64,000 nucleotides of DNA from Pontiellaceae bacterium B12227 (lineage in GTDB: Bacteria; Verrucomicrobiota; Kiritimatiellia; Kiritimatiellales; Pontiellaceae), in the NCBI GenBank assembly GCA_029432775.1, contig JAROAZ010000004.1, positions 62,001-126,000 on the forward strand, given 5' to 3'. Positions 25,928 through 34,322 of the stretch are shown piece after piece (within the stretch, counting starts at the first letter, position 1; each line of letters begins with the position of its first letter). A program made the position numbers and the translations under genes. The notes beneath the pieces were generated by a model. The model ran no database searches. It had not been told where the DNA came from and was given only the letters and a program-made list of their open reading frames with translations.

Positions 25928-28900
25928 TTATTGCTGGATCAACCGGAAGAAGCACGCCGGATCAGCCGATGAATTGGTCACCGGAGGTGTGCCGCCACCG
26001 GGTACATACTGCCACGCGCCTTCGGTCAGGTTAGTACGGGACTGCACCTTGAAGTCGCTTCCGGTCCAGTTGAAGATCATGTCGCCGCCGCTCATGCTGT
26101 ACTCCAGCATCGGAGTTTCGACGACCGGAACCACAACATAGGTAATAATGATCTGACCCAGCCCGCCGGTTCCGCCGGCTAGAGGGCCGCTGGACTGACT
26201 CTTGGCTCCGCCGCCACCGCCGCCGGGATTGCTGCCGTTCTGGCCGGAAGCATTACCGGCTCGGCCGCCTGCGCCGTCACCGCCGCCTTCGGTTCCACCG
26301 AGTCCGGCGGTGCCTTCAACGGCATTGCCGCCCGGGTTCGCATTTCCGGCTCCGCCGCCACCGCAACCGCCATTGCGATCGCCCCATTGAGATCCGTTTC
26401 CACCTGCAAAGACGATATCGCCGATGCAGCCGGCCGCGCTACCTACTCCACCGGTTCCGGAGGTATTGACGCCGGCGACTTTACATTCGCCGCCCTGTCC
26501 GCCTGCGGCAGTTACGGTGACACTGCTGTCGCCGATGAAGGAGACGGCCGCACCGTCGAATCGTGCGCCATCGACCGAGCCGGCCGGAGCGGTTGCCGCC
26601 GCCGGAATCGTGATGGTATAACTGTTGCCCGGTGTGACCGGTACATTGGCTGTCCGCGCATACGTGCCGCCGGCTCCGCCGCCACCGCCAACGTTATTCG
26701 CACTGGCGTTGGCTGCACCGCCGGCTCCGCCGCCGCCCCAGCATTCGACTTGAACGGCGGTAACGCCGGTCGGGCAGGTCCACGAGGAGGTTCCGGCCGT
26801 ATTATTCGTGACGGAATAATAGGCCGATCCTTCGGGATAAACGGTGAGCTGGAACGAATTCGTTGCGCTGAGTTCGCCGTCGCTGACAATGACGCTGATG
26901 GTGGCCTCGCCGCTTTCGCCAGTCGCCTGAGTGACGGTTACGGTGCGGTCGGCGCCGCTGCCGCCGAAGACGATGTTGGCTTCCGGCACCAACGTGGTGT
27001 CGGATGACGTTTTCGAAAGCGTCAGGCCGAGCGCCGGCGTTCCGGCGTCGCTTACGGTAAAGGCAAGGGCCTCGGTGGCTGTGTTTCCAATGACAACCTG
27101 ATCGATGATGTCGCTGATGGTCGGTGCGGTGTTGACCGATGGAATATCGTAAAACGCGCCGGTAATGGCCACATTATCCAAATCCGTGTTGCTGGTGTTT
27201 GCGGCGTCGCCGCCAGTGAAGCTGAGGCGGAAAACCACAGTGCTTCCTGCGTCCAGGGTATGATCCGCGAGCGTGGTCAGATCAACTTCGTAGTCAGCAA
27301 AATCGGAGCCGGTTTCGGAATAATCCAGAGCTTTATCAACAATTTGGCCGATCGTTACAGGACCGGAGACGACCTGCAGATTCCAACGTTCGGGGCCGGT
27401 TTCAGCAGCTTTAAGCAGAGCATCGAAGTAGAATTTTTCGAGTTGCATGTCATATGCGGTCGTATTTTCGAGTGTGAAGTCGATGGATACGTCAACAGCT
27501 CCGGCCTTTCTTAAACCTTCTTCATGAACATCGCTGAGTGCGCTCGCAGCCGGAGCTTCGAGCGATCCAAACGTTCCGTCGGAGGAAGCCCCCCATTTAC
27601 TGATACCAAAATCGGACGTCGTAGCCGTCGCAACAATTCCATTGGTTTGCATCGTTGCCGGCGAACTGCCTGATGCCCATCGTTCCCAGCCTGCGATTAA
27701 CCCATAATCCAGGGGAACATAAGGATAGAATCCGTCCTTTACATTAACAACGTCCTCCGGGGTCAGCGCCTGACGATAGAGCACCACGTCGTCGATGCAG
27801 CCTTCAAAATGTTCATTCGGCTTGTTGTCGCCGTCGCCGCCGATCAGGAACGGAATAGGAGAGGTTTCAGAATAATTGATCGTTACCGGACTGCCCTGTG
27901 CCACACCGTCGACATACCACTGATAGCTCGTGCCGGATTTAACCATGGCATAATGATGCCATTCGTTGCTCGACAGGTCGCTATAATCATAGTCTTCGAT
28001 ATTCGCGGTGTTGTCGGTATTCGAAAAGGCAGCCTTGTTCCGCATAAACTTAATAAATTCATAGGTTTCCGAACCCGAATTTCCATAGCGGTTCCCTACC
28101 ATAATCGAGCCCGTTTCCGTATCCAGCTGTTTGGCCCACCAGGCCCAGGTAAAGTCGTTGGTGTCGGCCAGCGCATAGGTGAAGGTGGTCTCAATGCGGT
28201 CATCCGTCCCGTCAAAAATCGCAAAAGTTCCTCGCTCCGCGTCGCTGCCCCACGTCGTGCCATTCTCTAACGTTGCCGTATACGAAGATCCTGCTGTATT
28301 GGTTGCGATTGTTCCCGAACCTTCATCCAGCGGCCAATGCGCCACGAGACCGGAGGTGGGCTCTGTTGGAGCACCATCCAGTGGATTTTCAACCTTCCCA
28401 ATCAGCTCGGCAACCTGAAAGGTCAACGATGCTCTGTTCTCCGGAAGATGAGTTCCCTCACGTGCGCCCTGTCGGAAATAGAGCAGATCTGTACGATCCT
28501 TCGCCACCCCCAACGCATCCATTTCGTTCCATAAATAATTATACGTCGCACGCATGCTGGCCAGCTGGGTGTATGAACCGGCAGCACCGCCCATAAATAC
28601 GAATCCGATGTCACCGTTCTGCACGCACCACTGCGTAATCTGCGCCATAGCGTCGAGGGTTTCGGGACCATCGCTAACGTCGGGATTATGATCGCCGACA
28701 TGACATTCCGTTCCGACACCGTCAAAATTCTGAAGGTGCGCCATAAGCGCAGGGTTGTTCGTGATCTGCGTCCAGGTATCACCGCGATGACCTGCCACCC
28801 GCCCACCGAGCAGTTGGATAATTTTCACGGTATCCTTTGAACGAAGATCGGATGCGGCAATAGCGGCACGCACATCGGCCAGCTCCTGCGGCGAAAGGAT

Positions 28901-29314
28901 TCGTATATCCTCTGAATAGGGTCCGCCTGGCCCGCCCAGCTGGAGCCAGTCCTCATGATAAATAATAGCATAGGCAAGCGTGAAACCTTGGTCTTCATAA
29001 CTTCGGATAGCTCGAACGGTTTCCTCTCCAGTGAAGGTGAAATTCGGCCCGTCACCTCTGAAAATCTCGGCGGTGGCCTCGGTGGTCAAAAACAGCCGTT
29101 CGCCATCATCGCGGATACACGGATCGACCCTTGTCGAAAAAGAGAGGTAACCCAGCTTTTCACGGCATATCGGGAAACTGTCCGGATTATCGTAATATTC
29201 CTGAAGTACACCGTCCTTTACCGTCAAACGAAACGCCACTTTGGCTGCATACAAGGGTGATAGAATACCCAGCAAAGCTACTATTGTTATTGATAGGATA
29301 ATATTTTTCATCAT
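25928..29314 (-). CDS. Large secreted multidomain protein: unknown N-domain, LamG, cadherin-like and glycine-rich domains
   Basis: This 1128-residue exported protein has, in order: a signal peptide; a roughly 300-residue domain of unknown family (about 30-335; YAIIYHEDWLQLGGPGGPY, NFDGVGTECHVGDHNPD), whose alternating pattern and acidic segments recall a TIM-barrel glycosidase; a LamG domain (about 340-545); a second beta-domain; a cadherin-like domain (NTAPTISDIIDQVVIG); a glycine-rich domain introduced by WTCPTGVTAVQVECWGGGGA; and a short tail ending FFRLIQQ. The LamG module and tail are close copies of those in the neighbouring lyase. It probably binds or cuts polysaccharide outside the cell. 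The activity of the N-domain is unknown. Confidence 0.7.
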   Translation of the reverse strand: MMKNIILSITIVALLGILSPLYAAKVAFRLTVKDGVLQEYYDNPDSFPICREKLGYLSFSTRVDPCIRDDGERLFLTTEATAEIFRGDGPNFTFTGEETVRAIRSYEDQGFTLAYAIIYHEDWLQLGGPGGPYSEDIRILSPQELADVRAAIAASDLRSKDTVKIIQLLGGRVAGHRGDTWTQITNNPALMAHLQNFDGVGTECHVGDHNPDVSDGPETLDAMAQITQWCVQNGDIGFVFMGGAAGSYTQLASMRATYNYLWNEMDALGVAKDRTDLLYFRQGAREGTHLPENRASLTFQVAELIGKVENPLDGAPTEPTSGLVAHWPLDEGSGTIATNTAGSSYTATLENGTTWGSDAERGTFAIFDGTDDRIETTFTYALADTNDFTWAWWAKQLDTETGSIMVGNRYGNSGSETYEFIKFMRNKAAFSNTDNTANIEDYDYSDLSSNEWHHYAMVKSGTSYQWYVDGVAQGSPVTINYSETSPIPFLIGGDGDNKPNEHFEGCIDDVVLYRQALTPEDVVNVKDGFYPYVPLDYGLIAGWERWASGSSPATMQTNGIVATATTSDFGISKWGASSDGTFGSLEAPAASALSDVHEEGLRKAGAVDVSIDFTLENTTAYDMQLEKFYFDALLKAAETGPERWNLQVVSGPVTIGQIVDKALDYSETGSDFADYEVDLTTLADHTLDAGSTVVFRLSFTGGDAANTSNTDLDNVAITGAFYDIPSVNTAPTISDIIDQVVIGNTATEALAFTVSDAGTPALGLTLSKTSSDTTLVPEANIVFGGSGADRTVTVTQATGESGEATISVIVSDGELSATNSFQLTVYPEGSAYYSVTNNTAGTSSWTCPTGVTAVQVECWGGGGAGGAANASANNVGGGGGAGGTYARTANVPVTPGNSYTITIPAAATAPAGSVDGARFDGAAVSFIGDSSVTVTAAGGQGGECKVAGVNTSGTGGVGSAAGCIGDIVFAGGNGSQWGDRNGGCGGGGAGNANPGGNAVEGTAGLGGTEGGGDGAGGRAGNASGQNGSNPGGGGGGAKSQSSGPLAGGTGGLGQIIITYVVVPVVETPMLEYSMSGGDMIFNWTGSDFKVQSRTNLTEGAWQYVPGGGTPPVTNSSADPACFFRLIQQ

Positions 29315-29363
29315 TTCTTATCACAATTTGCAGGTTGGAGCTGTCGCTCGTTTTCAAGATTTA
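29315..29363 (-). repeat. Spacer repeat copy 2
   Basis: The 49-bp spacer between the lyase and LamG genes is the partner of the repeat at 25880-25927. The best conserved block is CTTGAAAACGAGCGACAG. Within it GAGC-GACA-GCTC can form a 4-bp hairpin in this copy only; the other copy has a mismatch in that stem. Confidence 0.65.
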
Positions 29364-32300
29364 TTATTGCTCAATCAATCGGAAGAACGCTTCCGGGTCG
29401 GTCGGGACGACAGTCACCGGAGGCGTGCCGCCGCCGGGCACATCGAGCCAGCTGCCATCCATCAGGTTGGTGCGGGATTGCACCTTAAACCCGCTTCCGG
29501 TCCAGGTAAATTCCATGTCGCCGCTGCTTATGCTGTACTCCAGTATCGGGGATTCCGGCACGGTGGCGGGCACGAATGCACCGGCTATACCGATATTATC
29601 CAGGAAGAGATGATGGCCTAAGCCTTCGCCGGCACCGCCGGAAAAAGCCAGCAGGAACTGGACGGATTCACCCGCACCGAGCGTATGATCCGCAAGTCCT
29701 GTCAGATCGAGGTCGATATCGTCATGGGCACCGTTGTCCCATGCGCCACCCACACTGGTGATCGCGTCTGCAGCGGAGGTGAAAACGACACCTGTTGAAA
29801 TACCGCCGCCGGGCAGCACACTCAGTTCATAGGTTCTCGGCGCCCCGGGACGGAAGGCATAGGCATCAAAGTGGAAGTTGCCCAGCACGATGTCGTCCGC
29901 ACCGGTGTTCGTGACCGTGAACGTGATCGTGCCGCCGGTTGTGGCGTTGGGCAGTGTGAGATTTTCACCATCCACCACATTGGTGCTTGCTGCCGGCGGA
30001 CCCGCAAAGGTTCCCCAATCTCCGTCATTGCTGGCACCTCGTTCGTCGGTGGTGTTCCAGCTTACCTGTTCCGTAGTCGTCACGGCAGAACCGGTAACAT
30101 TCGGTGCGAGCACAGAGGCGGCGGGAGCCGTCGTGCTGTCCCATGTATCCCAGCCGGCAATCAATTCGTTGACTAACGGGGCATAGGGATAAAACCCGTT
30201 CTTCACTTGGCTTACTTCTTCCGGAGTCAGCGCTTCGTAGTAGAGCACCACGTCGTCGATGCAGCCTTCGAAGTGTTCATTGGGTTTGTTCTCGCCGTCG
30301 CCGCCGATCAGGAAGGGAATCACTGAAGTCTCGTTATAGTTGATTGTGACCGGCGATCCCTGCGCTACCCCGTCGACATACCACTGGTAGCTTGTGCCGG
30401 ATTTAACCATCGCATAATGGTGCCATTCATCGTTCGGCAAATCGGTATAGTTGTAGGACTCAATATTGCCCGCATCGTCGGTGTTGGCGAATGAGGCTTT
30501 CGGCGGCATCATTTTAATGAACTCGAGATTTTCTGCCCCGGTGCTTCCGTAGCGGTTGCCCACCATAATCGAATTCGCATGGGAGGTCGGTGCCTTCTTT
30601 GCCCACCAAGCCCAGGTGAAGTCGTTGGTGTCCGCCAGGGCATAGCGGAACGGGGTGGATATCCGGTCGTCCGTGCCGTCGAATACCGCGTAAGTGCCGC
30701 GTTCCGCGTCGCTGCCCCACGTTGCGCCGTTAAACAGTTCTCCGTCAAATCCGTGTCCGGTTTCATCCGCCGCGACGGTGCCGCTGCCTTCATCCAGCGG
30801 CCAGTGGGCGGCCAGACCTGAGGTCACGGGGCTCGATTGCGTGGTTGTGACGGGATCGTTGGCGTTGATCACGGGATCCTGCCCGGGCTGGATTAGCATG
30901 CTGGCCTGGGTATTGCCGCTGACCGACGCGATAGAGTAGTCCCCGTACGACAGCGAACTGCCGTCGCCGATGTAAAGTTCCAGATCGTCGTTACCAAAAT
31001 CGGCGACGATGCCGAAACGCCCGGTAAAGGAGAACCCCGCGGCGGCGTCGGTGTAGGTATCGGCGGCTCCGGTGTTGGCAATGACGTAGTGTGTTACCGC
31101 TCTGCTGTCGATCATGCTTTCGACTTTCATACCCACCACTTTGGAACCGTTTTTCAAGGTGGTCACATTTTGAACCGTACCTCCGTCGACTCCATCTTCA
31201 TGGGGTTCGAAGATGACCGTGAATGGATTGTTCCAGGCCTCACCATTTCGGCGGATGATCAGGGTGGGAATATCCTCATTGTTATAGGGTGAAGGGTGTT
31301 CCCCATCGGAAGGCCCCATCGCGGTGGCATATTCGCGGGCACTGTCGCCTGGGATGTGCATATTCATGTAGATAGTTGGAGAACCGGAAAACGGGGTGGC
31401 GAACTGAGCCCGCACGGAGTCGGTTACGGTGCCCGTTGCCTTGGGGTCGAGCAGGAAGCCCCATCCCGGAGATTTGTTTCCATCGGTATCATTCACGAAC
31501 CGATTAGGCGCACTGGTGAACGTCAGGGGGGTACCGGTTGAATCCTCTACGGTCAGGGATGTGCCGATGTTGTGATAGAGATAATCGTGGTATTCGCCAC
31601 TCAACGATGAATTGGATCGATACAGATCGAAATAAAATCCTGTGGTCGGCGAGGTTCGCACAAGCGCCATGGTACGTTCCTGAGTGGCTTCCGCACCGCT
31701 GCCTTTATTATCATTGAACGTGGTGCAGGTGAATGACAGGTTGGAAGAAACGGCGTCGGCCCGCGTAGCCGGCTCCATGGATTTGATCTGGACGGTATTG
31801 ATATCCACGCCTCCCCAGCCGCCCACACCGCGCGAGTAGCCGTTCACGATGACGGTGTTGGCCGAGGCGAACGACCGGGCGTAATCGTCCCGTCCATAGC
31901 CCTTAACGCCCAGTACTTTCCCATGACCGTACAGCTCCATATTCATGCCGCCGGCATGACTGTGCACAAACCCCGCACCCTGCACAAAACACATCAGACC
32001 GTCATCGTCATTGCCGTTCGGCGAAAAGTTGCGCTGCAGCGCCAGCCCGGCATACGGCAGGGTGTCGGTTCGGAAGAGATCCAGTGGCTTCGGGGTTTCA
32101 TCGACTTCAGCGGCACCCCACAACAGCGTCAATACCTGATTTTTCATGCCGAGGGACGAATAACCCCCCAGGTTTCTGTTATATTTTCCGGAGGCAATAC
32201 CCTCCGCCAGCGGACCGCCATACAGCGCCATCAGATCGGTTCTTCCCTGCGCCTTGGCCTGGGAATACAGCATATGCGCAAGACTGTAGTTCAGGCCGCC

Positions 32301-33917
32301 GCCCGTGAGACGGTGTCCGTCGCCAAACTGCACCTGATACGAGTTCTTTGGAAAATGCATCTGCTTGGTGCGATGCAGGCCCTGAATCAGCTTGGGGAAT
32401 TCGGCCGGATAATTCTTACCGGGGTCATAACGATCAACCAGAGCCACACAGTAGCTGTTGCGTTCAACCACCCCTTTGGAATAACCCAGTGATTCCGGGT
32501 AGCAGCTGTAGGGTGGGGGGCCGTCAAAATGATCGTGCTGCGATTTCAACGAGTCCTGCCGCTGGAAGTCCGTGTACAGGAATTCATCCACGAAAGTGTT
32601 GCGGGTAGCCTCATCGTCGAGCGCCAACGTATTCAGAATCATACTTTCGCCCATCAATGCACACCAGTTAGTTCCGGCGTAGCCCTTGTCCCGGGTCAGA
32701 TTCCGCATTTGCAGGAATACACTTTGCGCATTGGCAAACGAGAAGGATTTCTGAGCCCCTTCATGCACATCCCACACGGTGTTGTTGAGCAGGTATGCGT
32801 GCACAAAGTCATAAATAATGGGCATTTGGGAGCCGATACTCCGACTTTCATACAACCATTCCGAATCATGAAACGTCCACCCGCCGATGCTGGTATTGGA
32901 AGATTTCGGAGTCTGCAACAACCAGCGCACCGAGTTGTGCAAAACATCCGCTGCCAGTTCCGCATAGCGGCTATCCCCGGTCAGATAATAGAGGACACTG
33001 CAATCCTGCGCGACATCCAGCTTGCCCCGCCAGGCATTATTTACCTGACCGAGCGTCGTGTAAAATCGGGGTGTGGAGCGGGCCCAATCCACCGGAAGCT
33101 GACGCAAATAGGCATCACGATCGGCCAGATATGAATTCAGATCACTCTGAACACGATTGATCAGTGCCGCCTGCTGGTTGGCCGCCCACGAATGGTTCGC
33201 AATCTTATCGAGGATGCCATCTCTCGCGTCAGCTGTTGCCCAGATGAACGGTCGCTCGCTCACAGGTGGCGGGGGTACATCTTCGTTGTATAAAAGCCGG
33301 GGCGCGGTATCCACCGTGCCTCCGTCCGCAGAGGTAATCAGATATCGATCGGCACCCCCGGTCTGCGGCGCGTCGGTACTCAGGCGGAAGAATACATATT
33401 CCCCGGCCCCTGCGCCGCCGGCATACTGCGCATTCAGATAATCAATCAGAGCCGTATTGCTGATGGTTTTCAGTCCATAGAACGTACTGTTTTCCGTGAT
33501 CACATCCTGTTTGATCAGCGTGGCATCAGTTGGATCAATTGCGCCTGTGGCCGTCCAATAATCGTTGGTCAGAACCTGCGGTGCGGCCCGCCGACCGAGT
33601 CCATATACATCCACATTTCCAATGACCGTGCTGTTCTTGGATTCATAGTTGACGACAAACGCGGCGTTGGTAAACGGATCCGACACTGCACCCAAATCGG
33701 GAAGCTGAATCGGAATGACCGAGCAGCGGTCCTGCCCGACGGATCCGGCACAGCCGGTATACAACTGAGCAGCAGTCTCGCTTGTGACATTCACCGGCGG
33801 ATTGTTGTCATTTCTTGTCTGAACATCCGCATCCTCAACCGGGGCGTATATGGTACCGGCCATTGATGAAATTCCGAGTCCGTACAAGACTACAAAAAGT
33901 ATTGATTTTAAATTCAC
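29364..33917 (-). CDS. Heparinase II/III-like polysaccharide lyase with LamG module
   Basis: The largest gene of the window encodes a 1517-residue exported protein. Domains in order: signal peptide; a beta-jelly-roll (about 20-215; YAPVEDADVQTRNDNNPPV) resembling DNRLRE/CBM96-type modules; an alpha-toroid (about 225-590; LDVAQDCSVLYYLTGDSRYA, GYAGTNWCALMGESMILN); a beta-sandwich (about 600-1000) with the heparinase II/III-like hallmark FVHSHAGGMNMELYGHGKVL; a LamG domain (about 1045-1250); a further beta-domain; and the FFRLIEQ tail. Such lyases cleave uronate-containing backbones by beta-elimination. The GTG start at 33917 has AGGAG eight bases upstream. It is the first gene of the long minus-strand operon and diverges from the two-component genes. 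Confidence 0.82.
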   Translation of the reverse strand: MNLKSILFVVLYGLGISSMAGTIYAPVEDADVQTRNDNNPPVNVTSETAAQLYTGCAGSVGQDRCSVIPIQLPDLGAVSDPFTNAAFVVNYESKNSTVIGNVDVYGLGRRAAPQVLTNDYWTATGAIDPTDATLIKQDVITENSTFYGLKTISNTALIDYLNAQYAGGAGAGEYVFFRLSTDAPQTGGADRYLITSADGGTVDTAPRLLYNEDVPPPPVSERPFIWATADARDGILDKIANHSWAANQQAALINRVQSDLNSYLADRDAYLRQLPVDWARSTPRFYTTLGQVNNAWRGKLDVAQDCSVLYYLTGDSRYAELAADVLHNSVRWLLQTPKSSNTSIGGWTFHDSEWLYESRSIGSQMPIIYDFVHAYLLNNTVWDVHEGAQKSFSFANAQSVFLQMRNLTRDKGYAGTNWCALMGESMILNTLALDDEATRNTFVDEFLYTDFQRQDSLKSQHDHFDGPPPYSCYPESLGYSKGVVERNSYCVALVDRYDPGKNYPAEFPKLIQGLHRTKQMHFPKNSYQVQFGDGHRLTGGGLNYSLAHMLYSQAKAQGRTDLMALYGGPLAEGIASGKYNRNLGGYSSLGMKNQVLTLLWGAAEVDETPKPLDLFRTDTLPYAGLALQRNFSPNGNDDDGLMCFVQGAGFVHSHAGGMNMELYGHGKVLGVKGYGRDDYARSFASANTVIVNGYSRGVGGWGGVDINTVQIKSMEPATRADAVSSNLSFTCTTFNDNKGSGAEATQERTMALVRTSPTTGFYFDLYRSNSSLSGEYHDYLYHNIGTSLTVEDSTGTPLTFTSAPNRFVNDTDGNKSPGWGFLLDPKATGTVTDSVRAQFATPFSGSPTIYMNMHIPGDSAREYATAMGPSDGEHPSPYNNEDIPTLIIRRNGEAWNNPFTVIFEPHEDGVDGGTVQNVTTLKNGSKVVGMKVESMIDSRAVTHYVIANTGAADTYTDAAAGFSFTGRFGIVADFGNDDLELYIGDGSSLSYGDYSIASVSGNTQASMLIQPGQDPVINANDPVTTTQSSPVTSGLAAHWPLDEGSGTVAADETGHGFDGELFNGATWGSDAERGTYAVFDGTDDRISTPFRYALADTNDFTWAWWAKKAPTSHANSIMVGNRYGSTGAENLEFIKMMPPKASFANTDDAGNIESYNYTDLPNDEWHHYAMVKSGTSYQWYVDGVAQGSPVTINYNETSVIPFLIGGDGENKPNEHFEGCIDDVVLYYEALTPEEVSQVKNGFYPYAPLVNELIAGWDTWDSTTAPAASVLAPNVTGSAVTTTEQVSWNTTDERGASNDGDWGTFAGPPAASTNVVDGENLTLPNATTGGTITFTVTNTGADDIVLGNFHFDAYAFRPGAPRTYELSVLPGGGISTGVVFTSAADAITSVGGAWDNGAHDDIDLDLTGLADHTLGAGESVQFLLAFSGGAGEGLGHHLFLDNIGIAGAFVPATVPESPILEYSISSGDMEFTWTGSGFKVQSRTNLMDGSWLDVPGGGTPPVTVVPTDPEAFFRLIEQ

Positions 33918-34096
33918 TTAAACACTCCTACTGGCGTAGTTCCATTTATGGTTGGCTTAAACTGAGCCCAGCCCGACCGAGGCAATAACACCTCTTTCCA
34001 TATCTCGACAATATGTGGCTGAAATTAGGCAAGAATAATACACGCGAACTATTTATATAGTTGAATACATTCATATTCCGTCATCAACATTCGTGA

Positions 34097-34171
34097 TCAG
34101 GTTGCTGCCGTCCATGCCATACTCGCCAGCATAAATACTGCAAGTAATGTACGTGTCAAATTTCTCATCAT
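34097..34171 (-). CDS. Signal-peptide-only micro-frame (truncated gene or leader)
   Basis: A 24-residue minus-strand frame starts MMRNLTRTLLAVFMLASMAW and stops after TAAT. It has a good ribosome site (GGAG seven bases before the first ATG) and an ideal secretion signal with nothing behind it. Either it is the stump of a secreted-protein gene that has been lost or replaced, or a small leader peptide ahead of the lyase operon 180 bp downstream. No homologue is recognised. Confidence 0.3.
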   Translation of the reverse strand: MMRNLTRTLLAVFMLASMAWTAAT

Positions 34172-34258
34172 GTCTATCTCCATTTGTGAGTAAACGCTTT
34201 ATGCATACGCAACATGCAACTATCACCAAACAAGATAGCGAATCATGGAGGGGGGCGG

Positions 34259-34285
34259 ATACTACGTGATCGCGTAGTATATAAT
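34259..34285 (+). promoter_or_regulatory. Inverted repeat overlapping a TATAAT box in front of the kinase gene
   Basis: ATACTACG (34259-34266) and its exact complement CGTAGTAT (34273-34280) flank a 6-bp centre. The right arm runs into TATAAT (34280-34285), a perfect -10 hexamer 38 bp before the ATG. The matching -35 position holds GGATAC, far from TTGACA, so the promoter probably depends on a regulator binding the repeat. The neighbouring LuxR-type regulator is the natural candidate (inference). Confidence 0.45.
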
Positions 34286-34322
34286 ACGTGCTTTTCATGG
34301 TTGAAAACGGCATGTTTTGAGC

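Larger units (their letters stand above)
33918..34322. other. Divergent control region between lyase operon and two-component genes
   Basis: About 400 bp separate the divergent lyase and histidine-kinase genes. It holds a short signal-peptide-like frame (34097-34171, minus), an AT-rich inverted repeat AACTAT-TTAT-ATAGTT at 34047-34062, and the inverted repeat and TATAAT box in front of the kinase. The lyase operon promoter probably lies in 33950-34070, but no clear -35/-10 pair could be picked. Confidence 0.5.

Noticed and set aside
26160..26800. Repetitive GCC/GGC-rich stretch that could be mistaken for a CRISPR or tandem repeat array
   Set aside because: It encodes the glycine-rich domain in frame; unit lengths are irregular and there are no spacers.
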